Source: Pseudomonadota bacterium (lineage in GTDB: Bacteria; Pseudomonadota; Alphaproteobacteria; Rhizobiales; Xanthobacteraceae). Taken from it: DNA of 64,000 nucleotides. The DNA is taken from positions 1 through 64,000 of the forward strand of contig JAEYRD010000166.1 in the NCBI GenBank assembly GCA_023435725.1. Reading direction: 5' to 3'. Positions 25,352-37,976 of this stretch are shown here, piece by piece. A model generated the notes under the pieces. That model searched no databases. It saw only the letters and a list, made by a program, of their open reading frames with translations, and had not been told where the DNA came from. The translations under genes and the position numbers were made by a program. The number at the start of each line of letters is the position of its first letter. Position 1 is the first letter of the stretch.

Positions 25352-25735
25352 ATGGCTCACGTCAGAAAGACGACACATTCGCGCAAAACAGCCGCACGCA
25401 AGACGGATCGCCGGAAGACCAGCGCGAGGCGGAGCACCACTCGCAAGAGCTCAAAACGCGCGGCACCGAAGCGCTGGTCGCAACGTGTGACGAAGGAAAG
25501 CGACGCACTCGACCTGAGACCCGGCGTATTCAAGCTGACCAGCGCAAAGAAGATCGCCGCGTCACTCAAACGGTCGGCCGAGCGCAGCTCGCGCCGCAAG
25601 ACCGGTGCCTACCGCTCGGCACTCTCGATGCTGACCTTCTACATCAACCGCGCCGGCAAGACGCTGCCGAAGACACAGCGCACGCGGCTCGAGCGGGCAA
25701 AGGTGGAGCTGAAGCGAGCGTTCGGGCGGGAGTGA
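25352..25735 (+). CDS. DUF3175 basic protein
   Basis: 127 residues. The ATG at 25352 is preceded by AAGGAGTCGACGC. The first 45 residues are a Lys/Arg/Thr/Ser-rich histone H1-like tail (KTTHSRKTAARKTDRRKTS). The folded part reads LRPGVFKLTSAKKIAASLK and SALSMLTFYINRAGK, followed by LPKTQRTRLERAKVELKRAFG. That matches the DUF3175 family, widespread in alphaproteobacteria. The basic tail suggests nucleic-acid binding; no function is established. It stands alone, divergent from the MFS/ots operon, and is followed by a palindromic repeat. Confidence 0.85.
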   Translation: MAHVRKTTHSRKTAARKTDRRKTSARRSTTRKSSKRAAPKRWSQRVTKESDALDLRPGVFKLTSAKKIAASLKRSAERSSRRKTGAYRSALSMLTFYINRAGKTLPKTQRTRLERAKVELKRAFGRE

Positions 25736-25754
25736 GTTTCGACATCTCTCTAAC

Positions 25755-25790
25755 CGTCGTCCCGGGTTCGCTTCGCGCTCCGGGACGACA
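25755..25790. repeat. REP-like intergenic palindrome
   Basis: GTCGTCCCGG...CCGGGACGAC with a 14-base interior. The same arm recurs at 35643-35680, and a related arm near 28050-28085. Located between convergent genes. Confidence 0.75.
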
Positions 25791-25816
25791 GCGGAGGATG
25801 GAGCGCCAGTCGTGTC

Positions 25817-26880
25817 CTACGCCGCCCGGATATTCCCCATGAAGCGGTCGAGCTCGGCGCGGAGGCGCGTGCTTTCGCTGGACAGGGTCTTGGCAGAGTT
25901 CAGGACTTCTTCCGACGCCGAGCCGGTCTCGGCGGCGCCGCGATTGACCTCGCCGATATCGGTGGCCGCGGCCTGCGTGCCCTGCGCCACCGTCTGGACG
26001 CTACGGGCGATCTCCTGCGTCGCGGCGCCCTGCTGCTCGACGGCGCTCGCAATCGACGTCGAGATGGTCGAGATCTGGCCGATCGTCGTGCCGATCTCCT
26101 TGATCGCCGCGACCGATTCGGCCGTCGCTCCTTGCATGCCCGCGATGTGCGAGGAAATCTCGTCCGTCGCCTTCGCGGTCTGGCTCGCCAGCGACTTCAC
26201 CTCGCTGGCAACCACCGCAAAACCGCGGCCGGCTTCGCCGGCACGTGCCGCCTCGATGGTGGCGTTCAGCGCGAGCAGGTTGGTCTGCTCGGCAATCGCG
26301 GTAATCAGCTTGACGACCTCGCCGATCTGCTGGGCGGCGTGCGACAGCTTGCCGATGCGACTGTCGGTCTCCTTCGCCTGCACCACCGCAGCTTCCGCGA
26401 TGCGGTTGGAATCGCGGACCTGGCGGCCGATCTCCTCGACCGAGGCCGAGAGCTCTTCCGTCGCGGTCGCGACCGACTGCATGTTGCTCGAGGCCTGCTC
26501 GGATACGCCGGCGACCTGACTCGACAGGCTCTGCGTGGTCTCGGCAGTGCGCGTCAGCGTCGACGCCGCCGATTCGAGCTGCACGGCGGAGGCCGAGACG
26601 TTCGACACGATCGCGCCGACCGCATCCTCGAAATCGTCGGCAAAGCGGATCAGCTCGGAGCGGCGCGCCGCGGCCTGCTCCCTGTTCTGGGCTTCGCTGG
26701 CGGCGGCGTCACGCTCGGCCTTGGCGATAGCCTGAACCTTGAACTCCTCGACCGCGCCGGCCATCTCGCCGATCTCGTCCTTGCGGCCGAGGCCCGGCAG
26801 CACGACGTCGAAATTGCCCGAGGCAAGCTCGCGCATCGCCTTGCACATCGCGATCATCGGACGCGAAATGCCATTGCCGA
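25817..26880 (-). repeat. About 1.06-kb direct repeat shared by the two chemoreceptor genes
   Basis: From its stop codon back to about 26880 this gene is nearly base-for-base the same as 28127-29190, at a constant offset of 2310 bp. Upstream of that point the two genes diverge sharply. The copy encodes the second membrane-proximal part, HAMP-like region and signalling domain. Confidence 0.85.
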
Positions 26881-27850
26881 GCATCAGGGCCAGCACGGCG
26901 CCGATGGCGAGGCCGCCCAGCGCCAGCATCAGCATCAACCTCTCGGTTTCCCCGATCGTCGCATTGGCGCTGGCCTCGATTCGCTGCTGATCGGCTGAGA
27001 GGTCCGACCGCAGCTCGGCCGAGAGCTTGAGGATGGACGTCGCCGTCTTGGTCATCTCGCCATTCTGCTTGACGATGACCTTCACGTTCTCGGTCAGCTT
27101 TGCGAAGGAGGTGCGGTACTGCTTCAGGAGATTGCCGATCTCGGTGACACGGTCGGTGATCTTCTGATCGCTCGCATAGATCGAGACCAGCAGGGTCTCC
27201 AGGAACTTGATGCGGGCGATCACGCCGTCGGCGGTCTTCGGCTCCGGCTTGGCGACGAAAGCGCCGACCGAGGTGGAGACCGCCAGATATTGCGAGGTGA
27301 CGTCCTTGGCCGTGGTCTGAACCGAGTTCAGGCCCGCCAGTGCGGCGGTATCGGCGAGATCATCGAACTTGAAGCGGATCTTGTTGCCGACACTGTTGAG
27401 CTCATCGGCCGCGATCTTGTTGTTCTCGCGCGTCAGGGTGACGATTTCGCCGAACACCTTCGTGAAGCGCTGGAATTCGGCCTCGAGCTTGCCGACCTGG
27501 TCACGGCGGACAGCGCCGGTCGTTGCCGCCATCGACTTGGCGATCGCGCCCCTCAGATTCTCCTCGGCCGCCTTTGCCGCGGTCTCGTCATCGGGCGCGC
27601 CGGTCAGCGTGTAAGCCCGCGCCAGTCCCTGATAGCTGATCAGCTCGCGATCGACCGTCCGCGCGAGGTCCGCCTCCGACACGCTGGTGCGGTAGGAAGC
27701 CACGGCACCCTGGATCCGCTCGAAGCCGAAATAGGCGAAAGCCATGCTGACGGCGAGGATCGCAAGTACCGCCACGAAGCCGAGGATGATTTTTGCGCGA
27801 AAACGCAAGGTGAACAGCTTCGACGTGCTCGGCTTGGACTTGACGGACAT
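25817..27850 (-). CDS. Methyl-accepting chemotaxis protein (upstream-type paralogue A)
   Basis: About 677 residues from the second ATG; a start 12 bases earlier is equally possible. TM1 lies at about residues 20-40 (ILGFVAVLAILAVSMAFAYF). A helical periplasmic sensor (about 40-295) follows, consistent with an HBM-type bundle, then TM2 (about 300-325) and a HAMP-like region. The cytoplasmic coiled coil has hairpin tip EQTNLLALNATIEAARAGE. It senses small ligands outside the cell and controls CheA; the ligand is unknown. There is no CheR/CheB docking pentapeptide at the C-terminus (ends MGNIRAA). It lies directly downstream of a paralogue with which it shares a near-identical C-terminal half. 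Confidence 0.93.
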   Translation of the reverse strand: MSVKSKPSTSKLFTLRFRAKIILGFVAVLAILAVSMAFAYFGFERIQGAVASYRTSVSEADLARTVDRELISYQGLARAYTLTGAPDDETAAKAAEENLRGAIAKSMAATTGAVRRDQVGKLEAEFQRFTKVFGEIVTLTRENNKIAADELNSVGNKIRFKFDDLADTAALAGLNSVQTTAKDVTSQYLAVSTSVGAFVAKPEPKTADGVIARIKFLETLLVSIYASDQKITDRVTEIGNLLKQYRTSFAKLTENVKVIVKQNGEMTKTATSILKLSAELRSDLSADQQRIEASANATIGETERLMLMLALGGLAIGAVLALMLGNGISRPMIAMCKAMRELASGNFDVVLPGLGRKDEIGEMAGAVEEFKVQAIAKAERDAAASEAQNREQAAARRSELIRFADDFEDAVGAIVSNVSASAVQLESAASTLTRTAETTQSLSSQVAGVSEQASSNMQSVATATEELSASVEEIGRQVRDSNRIAEAAVVQAKETDSRIGKLSHAAQQIGEVVKLITAIAEQTNLLALNATIEAARAGEAGRGFAVVASEVKSLASQTAKATDEISSHIAGMQGATAESVAAIKEIGTTIGQISTISTSIASAVEQQGAATQEIARSVQTVAQGTQAAATDIGEVNRGAAETGSASEEVLNSAKTLSSESTRLRAELDRFMGNIRAA

Positions 27851-28044
27851 TCCCCACCCCATTCCATTCGCGGAAAACCAGGCGCAGCCCGGAAGCAGCC
27901 CGCTCCCCGACTCATATGCACGGTAAGGGGCAAAGGATAAGCGGTGGTAAATTTATGGCGTCCGCAACTTGCGGTTAGGTGACGCGGGGATGTGGTTTGG
28001 CGAAGGCTCAGAGTTACTGCCTTCGTGCCAAAACCGCGGTCCGT

Positions 28045-28085
28045 GGTGATGGATTCCGGGTTCGCTACGCGCCCCGGGACAACCG
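28045..28085. repeat. REP-like intergenic sequence
   Basis: TGATGGATTCCGGG...CCCCGGGACAACC between the two chemoreceptor genes resembles the arms of the other dispersed palindromes in this window (25755, 39285). The symmetry is imperfect. Confidence 0.55.
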
Positions 28086-28126
28086 CCAACTATGAGGCGA
28101 CAGCGAAGACTTCAGACGCAGCGAAG

Positions 28127-30166
28127 TTACGCCGCCCGGATATTCCCCATGAAGCGGTCGAGCTCGGCGCGGAGACGCGTGCTTTCGCTGGACAGGGTCT
28201 TGGCCGAGTTCAGGACTTCTTCCGACGCCGAGCCGGTCTCGGCGGCGCCGCGGTTGACCTCGCCAATGTCGGTGGCGGTGGCCTGCGTGCCCTGGGCAAC
28301 GTTCTGAACGCTACGGGCGATCTCCTGCGTCGCAGCGCCCTGCTGCTCGACGGCGCTCGCAATCGACGTCGAGATGGTCGATATCTGGCCAATCGTCGCG
28401 CCAATCTCCTTGATCGCCGCGACCGATTCGGCCGTTGCGCCCTGCATCCCGGCAATGTGCGAGGAGATCTCGTCCGTCGCTTTCGCGGTCTGGCTCGCCA
28501 GCGACTTCACTTCGCTGGCAACCACCGCAAAGCCGCGGCCGGCTTCGCCGGCACGTGCCGCCTCGATGGTGGCGTTCAGCGCAAGCAGGTTGGTCTGCTC
28601 GGCAATCGCGGTAATCAGCTTGACCACTTCGCCGATCTGCTGGGCGGCGTGCGACAGCTTGCCGATGCGGCCGTCCGTTTCTTTGGCCTGCACCACCGCC
28701 GCTTCCGCGATGCGGCTGGAGTCGCGGACCTGGCGGCCGATCTCTTCGACCGAGACCGAGAGCTCCTCGGTCGCGGTCGCGACCGACTGCATGTTGCTCG
28801 AGGCCTGCTCGGAGACGCCGGCGACCTGGCTCGACAGGCTCTGCGTAGTCTCGGCGGTACGGGTCAGCGTCGACGCCGCCGATTCCAGCTGCACGGCCGA
28901 GGCCGAGACGTTCGACACGATCGCGCCGACGGCGCTCTCGAAATCATCGGCAAAACGAATCAGCTCGGAACGGCGGGCAGCGCTCGCCTCCTTGTTCTGG
29001 GCTTCGCTGGCGGCGGCGTCACGCTCGGCTTTCGCCACCGCCTGAACCTTGAATTCCTCGACCGCGCCGGCCATCTCGCCGATCTCGTCCTTGCGGCCGA
29101 GGCCCGGCAGCACGACGTCGAAATTGCCCGAGGCAAGCTCGCGCATCGCCTTGCACATCGCGATCATTGGACGCGAGATGCCGGTGCCCAGCAGGAAGGC
29201 GAGGACCACGCCGAGCAGCGTGCCGCCAACGGCCAGCATCAGCACCAGTTGCTCGGTCTTCCCGATGGTCGCTTCCGATTCCGAGTCAAGCCGCTGCTGT
29301 TCGGCGACCAGATCCGCCTTCATGGCTGTGGCGCCCTGAAGGATCGCGCCGGCCGAGCCGCTCATCTCGGTGACGAGCTCATCGACCATCTTGGCGTTGG
29401 CGATCAGCTTCTCCAGCGCTTCACGATAGGCGACAAGCAACGCCTTGGCGTCCTTCAGGCCTGCGACGATCTTGTCGTCCATGGAGTAGACCGCACCCAG
29501 CGAGTTTTCGACGAACTTCAGCCGCGCCAGCGCGCTGGTGGCGATGGCCTGGTCGGACGTCAGCACGAAGTTGGTCGCCGCCGCACTCGCGGTCTGGAAT
29601 TGGGCGTTGGCCTGCTTGGTACCGAACTCGATCGACTGGGCCTCGGAATCGGAGGCGTTGTTGCCGATGTCGTCGAGCTTGTACTTCAGGAGGTTGGCAT
29701 TGCGCGTGAGCTGGTTCTGGACCAGGAGCGTGTTGTCGCGTTTGGCCTGCAGGACTTTCGCGAAGGTGGTGGAGAAATTGGAGAATTCCTTGGCGAGCTT
29801 ATTGAGGCCATCCAGGCGTGCCGGCTTCTTGGCGCTCTTGACGGCCTGGTCGATGGCACTCTTCAGGCTGGCTTCGGCGTCCAGCGCCGCTTTGGCGTCG
29901 TCCTCCTTGCCCGTGGCGACGAAATATTTGACGGCCGAACGGTAGGCGAGCAGCTCGCGGTCGATGTTGCGGGCAAGGTCGGCCTCGGAAACGCTGGCGC
30001 GATAAGATCCCACCCCGGACGAGACTCGCTCAAAGCCGAAATAAGAGAAAGCCATGCTGCCGGCGGAGATCACCAGCACCACGGCAAAGCCGAGGATAAT
30101 TTTTGCGCGGAACCGGAGGGTCGGAAATATTGTACGCTTCGACGGCGACGCGATACGCCCGGACAT
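28127..30166 (-). CDS. Methyl-accepting chemotaxis protein (paralogue B)
   Basis: About 679 residues from the ATG at 30166 (GGGGGTTGGA before it; an ATG 12 bases upstream is possible). The layout is the same as the downstream paralogue: TM1 near 22-45, helical periplasmic sensor, TM2 near 302-325, HAMP-like linker, signalling coiled coil with the EQTNLLALNATIEAARAGE tip. The sensor differs strongly from paralogue A (for example ALDAEASLKSAIDQAVKSAKK), while the last 350 residues are nearly identical. The two receptors probably detect different ligands and feed the same array. Transcribed leftward, 263 bp upstream of paralogue A. Confidence 0.93.
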   Translation of the reverse strand: MSGRIASPSKRTIFPTLRFRAKIILGFAVVLVISAGSMAFSYFGFERVSSGVGSYRASVSEADLARNIDRELLAYRSAVKYFVATGKEDDAKAALDAEASLKSAIDQAVKSAKKPARLDGLNKLAKEFSNFSTTFAKVLQAKRDNTLLVQNQLTRNANLLKYKLDDIGNNASDSEAQSIEFGTKQANAQFQTASAAATNFVLTSDQAIATSALARLKFVENSLGAVYSMDDKIVAGLKDAKALLVAYREALEKLIANAKMVDELVTEMSGSAGAILQGATAMKADLVAEQQRLDSESEATIGKTEQLVLMLAVGGTLLGVVLAFLLGTGISRPMIAMCKAMRELASGNFDVVLPGLGRKDEIGEMAGAVEEFKVQAVAKAERDAAASEAQNKEASAARRSELIRFADDFESAVGAIVSNVSASAVQLESAASTLTRTAETTQSLSSQVAGVSEQASSNMQSVATATEELSVSVEEIGRQVRDSSRIAEAAVVQAKETDGRIGKLSHAAQQIGEVVKLITAIAEQTNLLALNATIEAARAGEAGRGFAVVASEVKSLASQTAKATDEISSHIAGMQGATAESVAAIKEIGATIGQISTISTSIASAVEQQGAATQEIARSVQNVAQGTQATATDIGEVNRGAAETGSASEEVLNSAKTLSSESTRLRAELDRFMGNIRAA

Positions 30167-30178
30167 TCCAACCCCCAT

Positions 30179-30500
30179 TTTATATTCGGCCGTGATCCGG
30201 AGGCGCCCCGCCCCCGGCCCGGATGCGCAAAACTAGGGCAGAATGGATAAGGGGCGGTAAATATAGCAGACGCGTCTCCGGCCTCATCGGCCAAAGGCCG
30301 ACCGGATGACATGATGGCTGGCATCCCAGCCTTGCAGGCGGTCCGGCCAAGGAATCCTCGACTTGCCGCGCAAATCATTGCGCCCTCGTCGGGATCGATG
30401 ACTTTTCCATGACCGGGGCGACCAAAATCCTAGTTGCAAAGTTCCGGTGCGCTGTCTCTAATTAGAGGCAATCAAAAATCATTCTTGGGAGGACTTCACC
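30179..30500. other. Divergent intergenic region, chemoreceptor/CoxS
   Basis: This region holds the leader of the leftward chemoreceptor and the rightward oxidoreductase operon. A strong ribosome site (TTGGGAGGACTTCACC) precedes the GTG at 30501. No open frame with a convincing start and no clear operator palindrome were seen. Confidence 0.4.
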
Positions 30501-30986
<486 letters not shown>

Positions 30987-31070
30987 AGCGGCCCGCCTCG
31001 AAAGCAGGATCACCGCCGCAGCTATCGATGGACAGCGCGGCCAAACAATTTCCGGTCGGGAGGACCAGAC

Positions 31071-33413
<2,343 letters not shown>

Positions 33414-33428
33414 GAAGGAGGAACGAAG

Positions 33429-34229
33429 ATGTACCAGACCACCTATCATCGCGCTTCCTCGGTCGACGAGGCCGCCAGCCTGTTCGGCAAGAGCAGCGAG
33501 GCGAAATTCCTCGCCGGCGGCCAGACGCTGCTGCCGGTCATGAAGCAGCGGCTCGCGAGCCCCTCCGACGTGATCGACCTTGCGAAGATCAAGGAGATGA
33601 TCGGCGTCGAGGCCTCCGGCGACACGCTGACCATCAAGGCCGCCACACCGCATTATGATGTGGCGACCAGCGATGCTGCGAAGCAGGCGATTCCCGCGCT
33701 CGCCTATCTCGCCTCGCTGATCGGCGACCCCGCGGTGCGCTATCGCGGCACGATCGGAGGCTCGCTCGCCAACAACGATCCGGCTGCCGACTATCCGGCC
33801 GCGACATTGGCGCTCGGCGCGACGGTGAAGACTAACAAGCGGTCGATTGCGGCGGATGATTTCTTCAAGGGCCTGTTCACGACAGCCCTCGAGGACGGCG
33901 AGATCATCACCGCCGTGTCGTTCCCAGTTCCGGCGAAGGCAGGCTACGCCAAATTCCCGCATCCGGCCTCGCGCTTCGCGCTGACCGCCGTCTTCGTCGC
34001 GCAGACGAAGTCGGGCGAGATCCGCGCTGCCGCGACGGGGGCCTCGCAGAGCGGCGTGATGCGAGTTCCCGCCATCGAGGCCGCGCTGAAGGCGAACTGG
34101 TCGCCGTCAGCGATCGACAACGTGACTATTTCGGCGAGCGGACTTCTGTCCGACATCCACGGCTCGTCGGACTACCGCGCCAACCTCATCAAGGTCATGG
34201 CGCAGCGCGCGGTGGCGGCCGCCGGCTGA
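33429..34229 (+). CDS. FAD-binding medium subunit (CoxM-like)
   Basis: 266 residues; ATG with GAAGGAGGAACGAAG upstream, 15 bp after the large subunit. FAD-contact motifs are FLAGGQTLLPVMKQR near residue 30 and GDPAVRYRGTIGGSLANNDPAADYP near 100-125, followed by a C-terminal CO_deh_flav_C domain (AKFPHPASRFALTAVFVA). It accepts electrons from the [2Fe-2S] subunit and passes them to quinone or another acceptor. It is the last gene of the operon, followed by a palindromic repeat and a strong terminator. Confidence 0.94.
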   Translation: MYQTTYHRASSVDEAASLFGKSSEAKFLAGGQTLLPVMKQRLASPSDVIDLAKIKEMIGVEASGDTLTIKAATPHYDVATSDAAKQAIPALAYLASLIGDPAVRYRGTIGGSLANNDPAADYPAATLALGATVKTNKRSIAADDFFKGLFTTALEDGEIITAVSFPVPAKAGYAKFPHPASRFALTAVFVAQTKSGEIRAAATGASQSGVMRVPAIEAALKANWSPSAIDNVTISASGLLSDIHGSSDYRANLIKVMAQRAVAAAG

Positions 34230-34276
34230 GCATGATCCGGAAAAGTGTGAAACGGTTTTCCGGTAAGATCCTGCTC
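34228..34276. repeat. Dispersed palindromic element
   Basis: GAGCATGATCCGGAAAA...TTTTCCGGTAAGATCCTGCTC, an imperfect inverted repeat starting within the stop codon region of the FAD subunit. This form is a well-known intergenic repeat of rhizobial genomes (established knowledge). Confidence 0.8.
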
Positions 34277-34327
34277 AAATAGAGCGCGACAGCGCGTCGC
34301 GCCTTAGCGCCTCAACACAAATCTTCC

Positions 34328-34357
34328 GCGGCGCGCAGCAATGCGCGCCGCTTTTAT
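34328..34357 (+). terminator. Rho-independent terminator of the molybdenum hydroxylase operon
   Basis: GCGGCGCGC-AGCAAT-GCGCGCCGC followed by TTTTATT: a perfect 9-bp GC-rich stem with a T-run. Confidence 0.85.
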
Positions 34358-34504
34358 TATGCGCCCATGCATGAAAAGCGCTTGCCTCGCTGTCGTGAAG
34401 GCGACAAAAAGTTAATCAGCCAATTAACTCGCCGCCAAGAGAGGAATGTCCGAGGCGGTTGCCAAACCATCGGCAATCTGCCCGCGACCCGAGGAAACAA
34501 CAAC

Positions 34505-35617
34505 GTGCTCGATAAACCAGCCCAAAACACTTCCGTCCGCACCTCCGGCCCGTTGTCGGGCTTCCGCATCGTCGAATTCGCCGGCATCGGACCCGGCCCG
34601 TTCGCCTGCATGATGCTGGCTGACATGGGGGCCGATGTCGTCACGCTCGACCGCGTCGGCGCGAAGAAGAGCATGAAGTCGGTCGCCGGCCGCGGCCGCA
34701 AGGTGATCGAGCTCGACCTCAAGGACAAGGCGGCGATCGCGCAAGTGCTTGACTTGCTCGCTAGCGCCGACGCGCTGGTCGAAGGCTTCCGCCCCGGCGT
34801 GATGGAGCGTCTCGGGCTCGGCCCCGATGTCGTGCTCGCCCGCAACCCCAAGCTCGTCTACGGCCGCATGACCGGCTGGGGCCAGGAAGGCCCGCTTGCG
34901 AACGCCGCCGGCCATGACATCAACTACATCTCCATCACCGGCGCGCTGGCCGCGATCGGACCTAATGAAGCGCCGGTGCCGCCGCTCAATCTGGTCGGCG
35001 ATTTCGGCGGTGGCGCGCTCTATCTCGTCGTCGGCGTGCTTGCCGCGCTTCTGGAAGCGCAGAAGTCCGGCAAGGGCCAGGTCGTCGATGCCGCGATGTG
35101 CGACGGCGCCGCATCACTGATGTCGTTCTTCTTCGACATGACCACGCTCGGACGCTGGACCGAGGGACGCAACCAGAACTTCCTCGATGGCGGCGCGCAT
35201 TTCTACGGCGTCTATGAATGCGCCTGCGGCCACTTCATCTCGATCGGCTCGATCGAGCCGCAGTTCTACGCGCTGCTGCGCGAGCACGCGGGCCTGACCG
35301 ATGCCGATTTCGACGCGCAGATGGACCGCGAGGCCTGGCCGGCGCTAAAGGAGAAGCTGAAGGCCGTGTTCAAGAGCAAGACGCGCGAAGACTGGTGCAA
35401 GATCATGGAAGGCACCGACATCTGCTTCGCGCCGGTCCTGACCATGTCGGAAGCGACCAAGCATCCGCACATGGTCGCCCGCAACGTCTTCATCGAGCGC
35501 TACGGCGTGAAACAGCCCGCGCCCGCGCCGCGCTTCTCGCGCACGCCATCTGCCGTCCGCGAGCCGGAAGGCGCAGAGATCGGAGCGGTGACGGCTGCGT
35601 GGAAGGCGACAAAGTAA
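34505..35617 (+). CDS. CaiB/BaiF-family CoA-transferase (alpha-methylacyl-CoA racemase-like)
   Basis: 370 residues from GTG at 34505, preceded by GAGGAAACAAC. An ATG at 34367 in frame would add a basic stretch unlike the family. Motifs include LSGFRIVEFAGIGPGPFA at the start, GRKVIELDLK, GHDINYISITGAL (the Asp used by racemase-type members) and GQVVDAAMCDG near residue 195. The overall similarity pattern is closer to alpha-methylacyl-CoA racemase than to formyl-CoA transferase. It may epimerise or activate branched-chain acyl-CoAs. It is separated from the oxidoreductase operon by a terminator, so it is probably expressed independently. Confidence 0.88.
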   Translation: MLDKPAQNTSVRTSGPLSGFRIVEFAGIGPGPFACMMLADMGADVVTLDRVGAKKSMKSVAGRGRKVIELDLKDKAAIAQVLDLLASADALVEGFRPGVMERLGLGPDVVLARNPKLVYGRMTGWGQEGPLANAAGHDINYISITGALAAIGPNEAPVPPLNLVGDFGGGALYLVVGVLAALLEAQKSGKGQVVDAAMCDGAASLMSFFFDMTTLGRWTEGRNQNFLDGGAHFYGVYECACGHFISIGSIEPQFYALLREHAGLTDADFDAQMDREAWPALKEKLKAVFKSKTREDWCKIMEGTDICFAPVLTMSEATKHPHMVARNVFIERYGVKQPAPAPRFSRTPSAVREPEGAEIGAVTAAWKATK

Positions 35618-35642
35618 CGTTGCTTTCGCCCAAACCTGCGCT

Positions 35643-35680
35643 GTCGTCCCGGATCTGCGCTTACGCTTATCCGGGACGAC
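35643..35680. repeat. REP-like intergenic palindrome
   Basis: GTCGTCCCGGAT...ATCCGGGACGAC, perfect 12-bp arms, between the convergent CoA-transferase and hppD genes. It may also act as a terminator. Confidence 0.8.
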
Positions 35681-35718
35681 ACCTGTTTTGACGCAGCACT
35701 ATGCGTTAACGCGGCGAC

Positions 35719-36864
<1,146 letters not shown>

Positions 36865-36901
36865 GAACTATCCTTCACGGGGTCTGCAATGAGCGTGCAA
36901 A

Positions 36902-36940
36902 CGGGACGCGTCCCGGCTATCATATGCACGATCCGTGCAT
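36902..36940. promoter_or_regulatory. Two palindromes in the hppD/lrp intergenic region
   Basis: CGGGACGCGTCCCG (36902-36915) is a perfect 14-bp palindrome. ATGCACG-ATC-CGTGCAT (36924-36940) is a perfect 7-bp inverted repeat. Both lie between divergent start codons and are good candidates for Lrp-family operator sites controlling hppD and the regulator itself. Confidence 0.65.
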
Positions 36941-36958
36941 GAAATGGACGAATGACGC

Positions 36959-37438
36959 ATGATCTCGGTTGACGCCTTCGACCTCAAGATCCTGGGTGCG
37001 CTCCAGGACGACGGCCGCCTCACCAACCAGGAGCTCGCCGAGCTCGCGGGGCTTTCGGCCTCGCAATGCTCCCGACGGCGGATGCGCCTCGAGGAGGAGA
37101 AGGTGATCGCGGGCTACCACGCCGATCTCTCCAGCGACGCATTGGGCTTCGGCGTGATCGCCTTCATCCAGGTCACGCTGGCGACCCACTCGCCCGACAA
37201 TTCGAAGCGCTTCCGCGCGCTAGTCAATCGCATCGACGAAATTCAGGAGGCCTATTCACTGACAGGCGATGCCGATTACGTGCTGAAGGCCGTGCTACGC
37301 AACCTCAAGGGGCTCTCCAACCTCGTCAACGACGTACTGATGCCGCACCAGAGCGTGGCGCATGTGCGCTCCTCGATCGTACTCGACAGGCTCAAGGAAA
37401 GTTCGCGGTTGCCGCTCAAGGAGATCAAGCCCGGCTGA
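36959..37438 (+). CDS. Lrp/AsnC-family transcriptional regulator
   Basis: 159 residues. The N-terminal winged helix has FDLKILGALQDDGRLTNQELAELAGLS-type sequence (helix-turn-helix at about 20-50). The C-terminal RAM/ligand domain (about 65-150) contains GYHADLSSDALGFGVIAFIQV, AYSLTGDADYVLKAVL and ending contacts. It is divergent from hppD with only 94 bp between starts, so it most likely regulates hppD in response to tyrosine, phenylalanine or a catabolite. This role is inferred from location; many rhizobial hppD genes have such a neighbour. Confidence 0.9.
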   Translation: MISVDAFDLKILGALQDDGRLTNQELAELAGLSASQCSRRRMRLEEEKVIAGYHADLSSDALGFGVIAFIQVTLATHSPDNSKRFRALVNRIDEIQEAYSLTGDADYVLKAVLRNLKGLSNLVNDVLMPHQSVAHVRSSIVLDRLKESSRLPLKEIKPG

Positions 37439-37512
37439 AATCGAGGGAAATGCGGCATTCGCGCTGCGCGCGCGATCTGCGATGATCGAGACCAATCTGC
37501 GGAGATTCAGCC

Positions 37513-37824
37513 ATGGCCCTGCAGCTTCGACCGAATTGCGAATATTGCGACCGCGACCTGCCGCCGAACGCGACGGATGCGCGGATTTGCTCCTATGAAT
37601 GCACGTTCTGTGCGGATTGCGCGGAGACCAAGCTCTCCAACGTCTGCCCGAACTGCGGCGGCGGCTTTGCCCCGCGCCCGATCCGCCCCATGCAGGAATG
37701 GCGGCCGGGCGTGTGCACGAGCAAGCAGGCGCCGTCCGACAAGCGGGTCCATCTGAAGTACAGCCTGGACGAGGTCGCGGCGCATTGCGCGAGAATCAAG
37801 GACGTGGCACCGGAGAAACGGTAG
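37513..37824 (+). CDS. DUF1272 zinc-binding protein
   Basis: 103 residues with eight Cys in the first 60: CEYCDRDLP, CSYECTFCADC and CPNCGGG, forming a compact double zinc-binding domain (DUF1272). A short conserved tail, RPIRPMQEW, follows. The family is widespread, probably binds zinc, and has no established function. It lies 74 bp after the lrp gene on the same strand and may be cotranscribed. Confidence 0.88.
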   Translation: MALQLRPNCEYCDRDLPPNATDARICSYECTFCADCAETKLSNVCPNCGGGFAPRPIRPMQEWRPGVCTSKQAPSDKRVHLKYSLDEVAAHCARIKDVAPEKR

Positions 37825-37836
37825 GCTCTCTCCACA

Positions 37837-37955
37837 CCGTCATTGCGAGCGCAGCGAAGCAATCCAGAATCCCTCCGCAGAGAGCTTCTGGATTGCTTCG
37901 TCGCTTCAGCGCAAAATTGCTTCGCAATTTTGTCGCGAGCTCCTCGCAATGACGG
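37837..37955. repeat. Long intergenic palindromic repeat
   Basis: CCGTCATTGCGAGCGCAGCGAAGC...GCGAGCTCCTCGCAATGACGG: outer arms plus inner inverted copies of GAAGCAATCCAGAA/TTCTGGATTGCTTC. It sits between convergent DUF1272 and fahA genes and is a typical dispersed rhizobial element. Confidence 0.85.
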
Positions 37956-37976
37956 TGTTTGTTGCCGCGGCGAAGC

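Noticed and set aside
27992..30250. 752-codon open frame antisense to a chemoreceptor gene
   Set aside because: Mirror of the receptor coding strand; repetitive RRFRG/HRDRR composition and no start signal.
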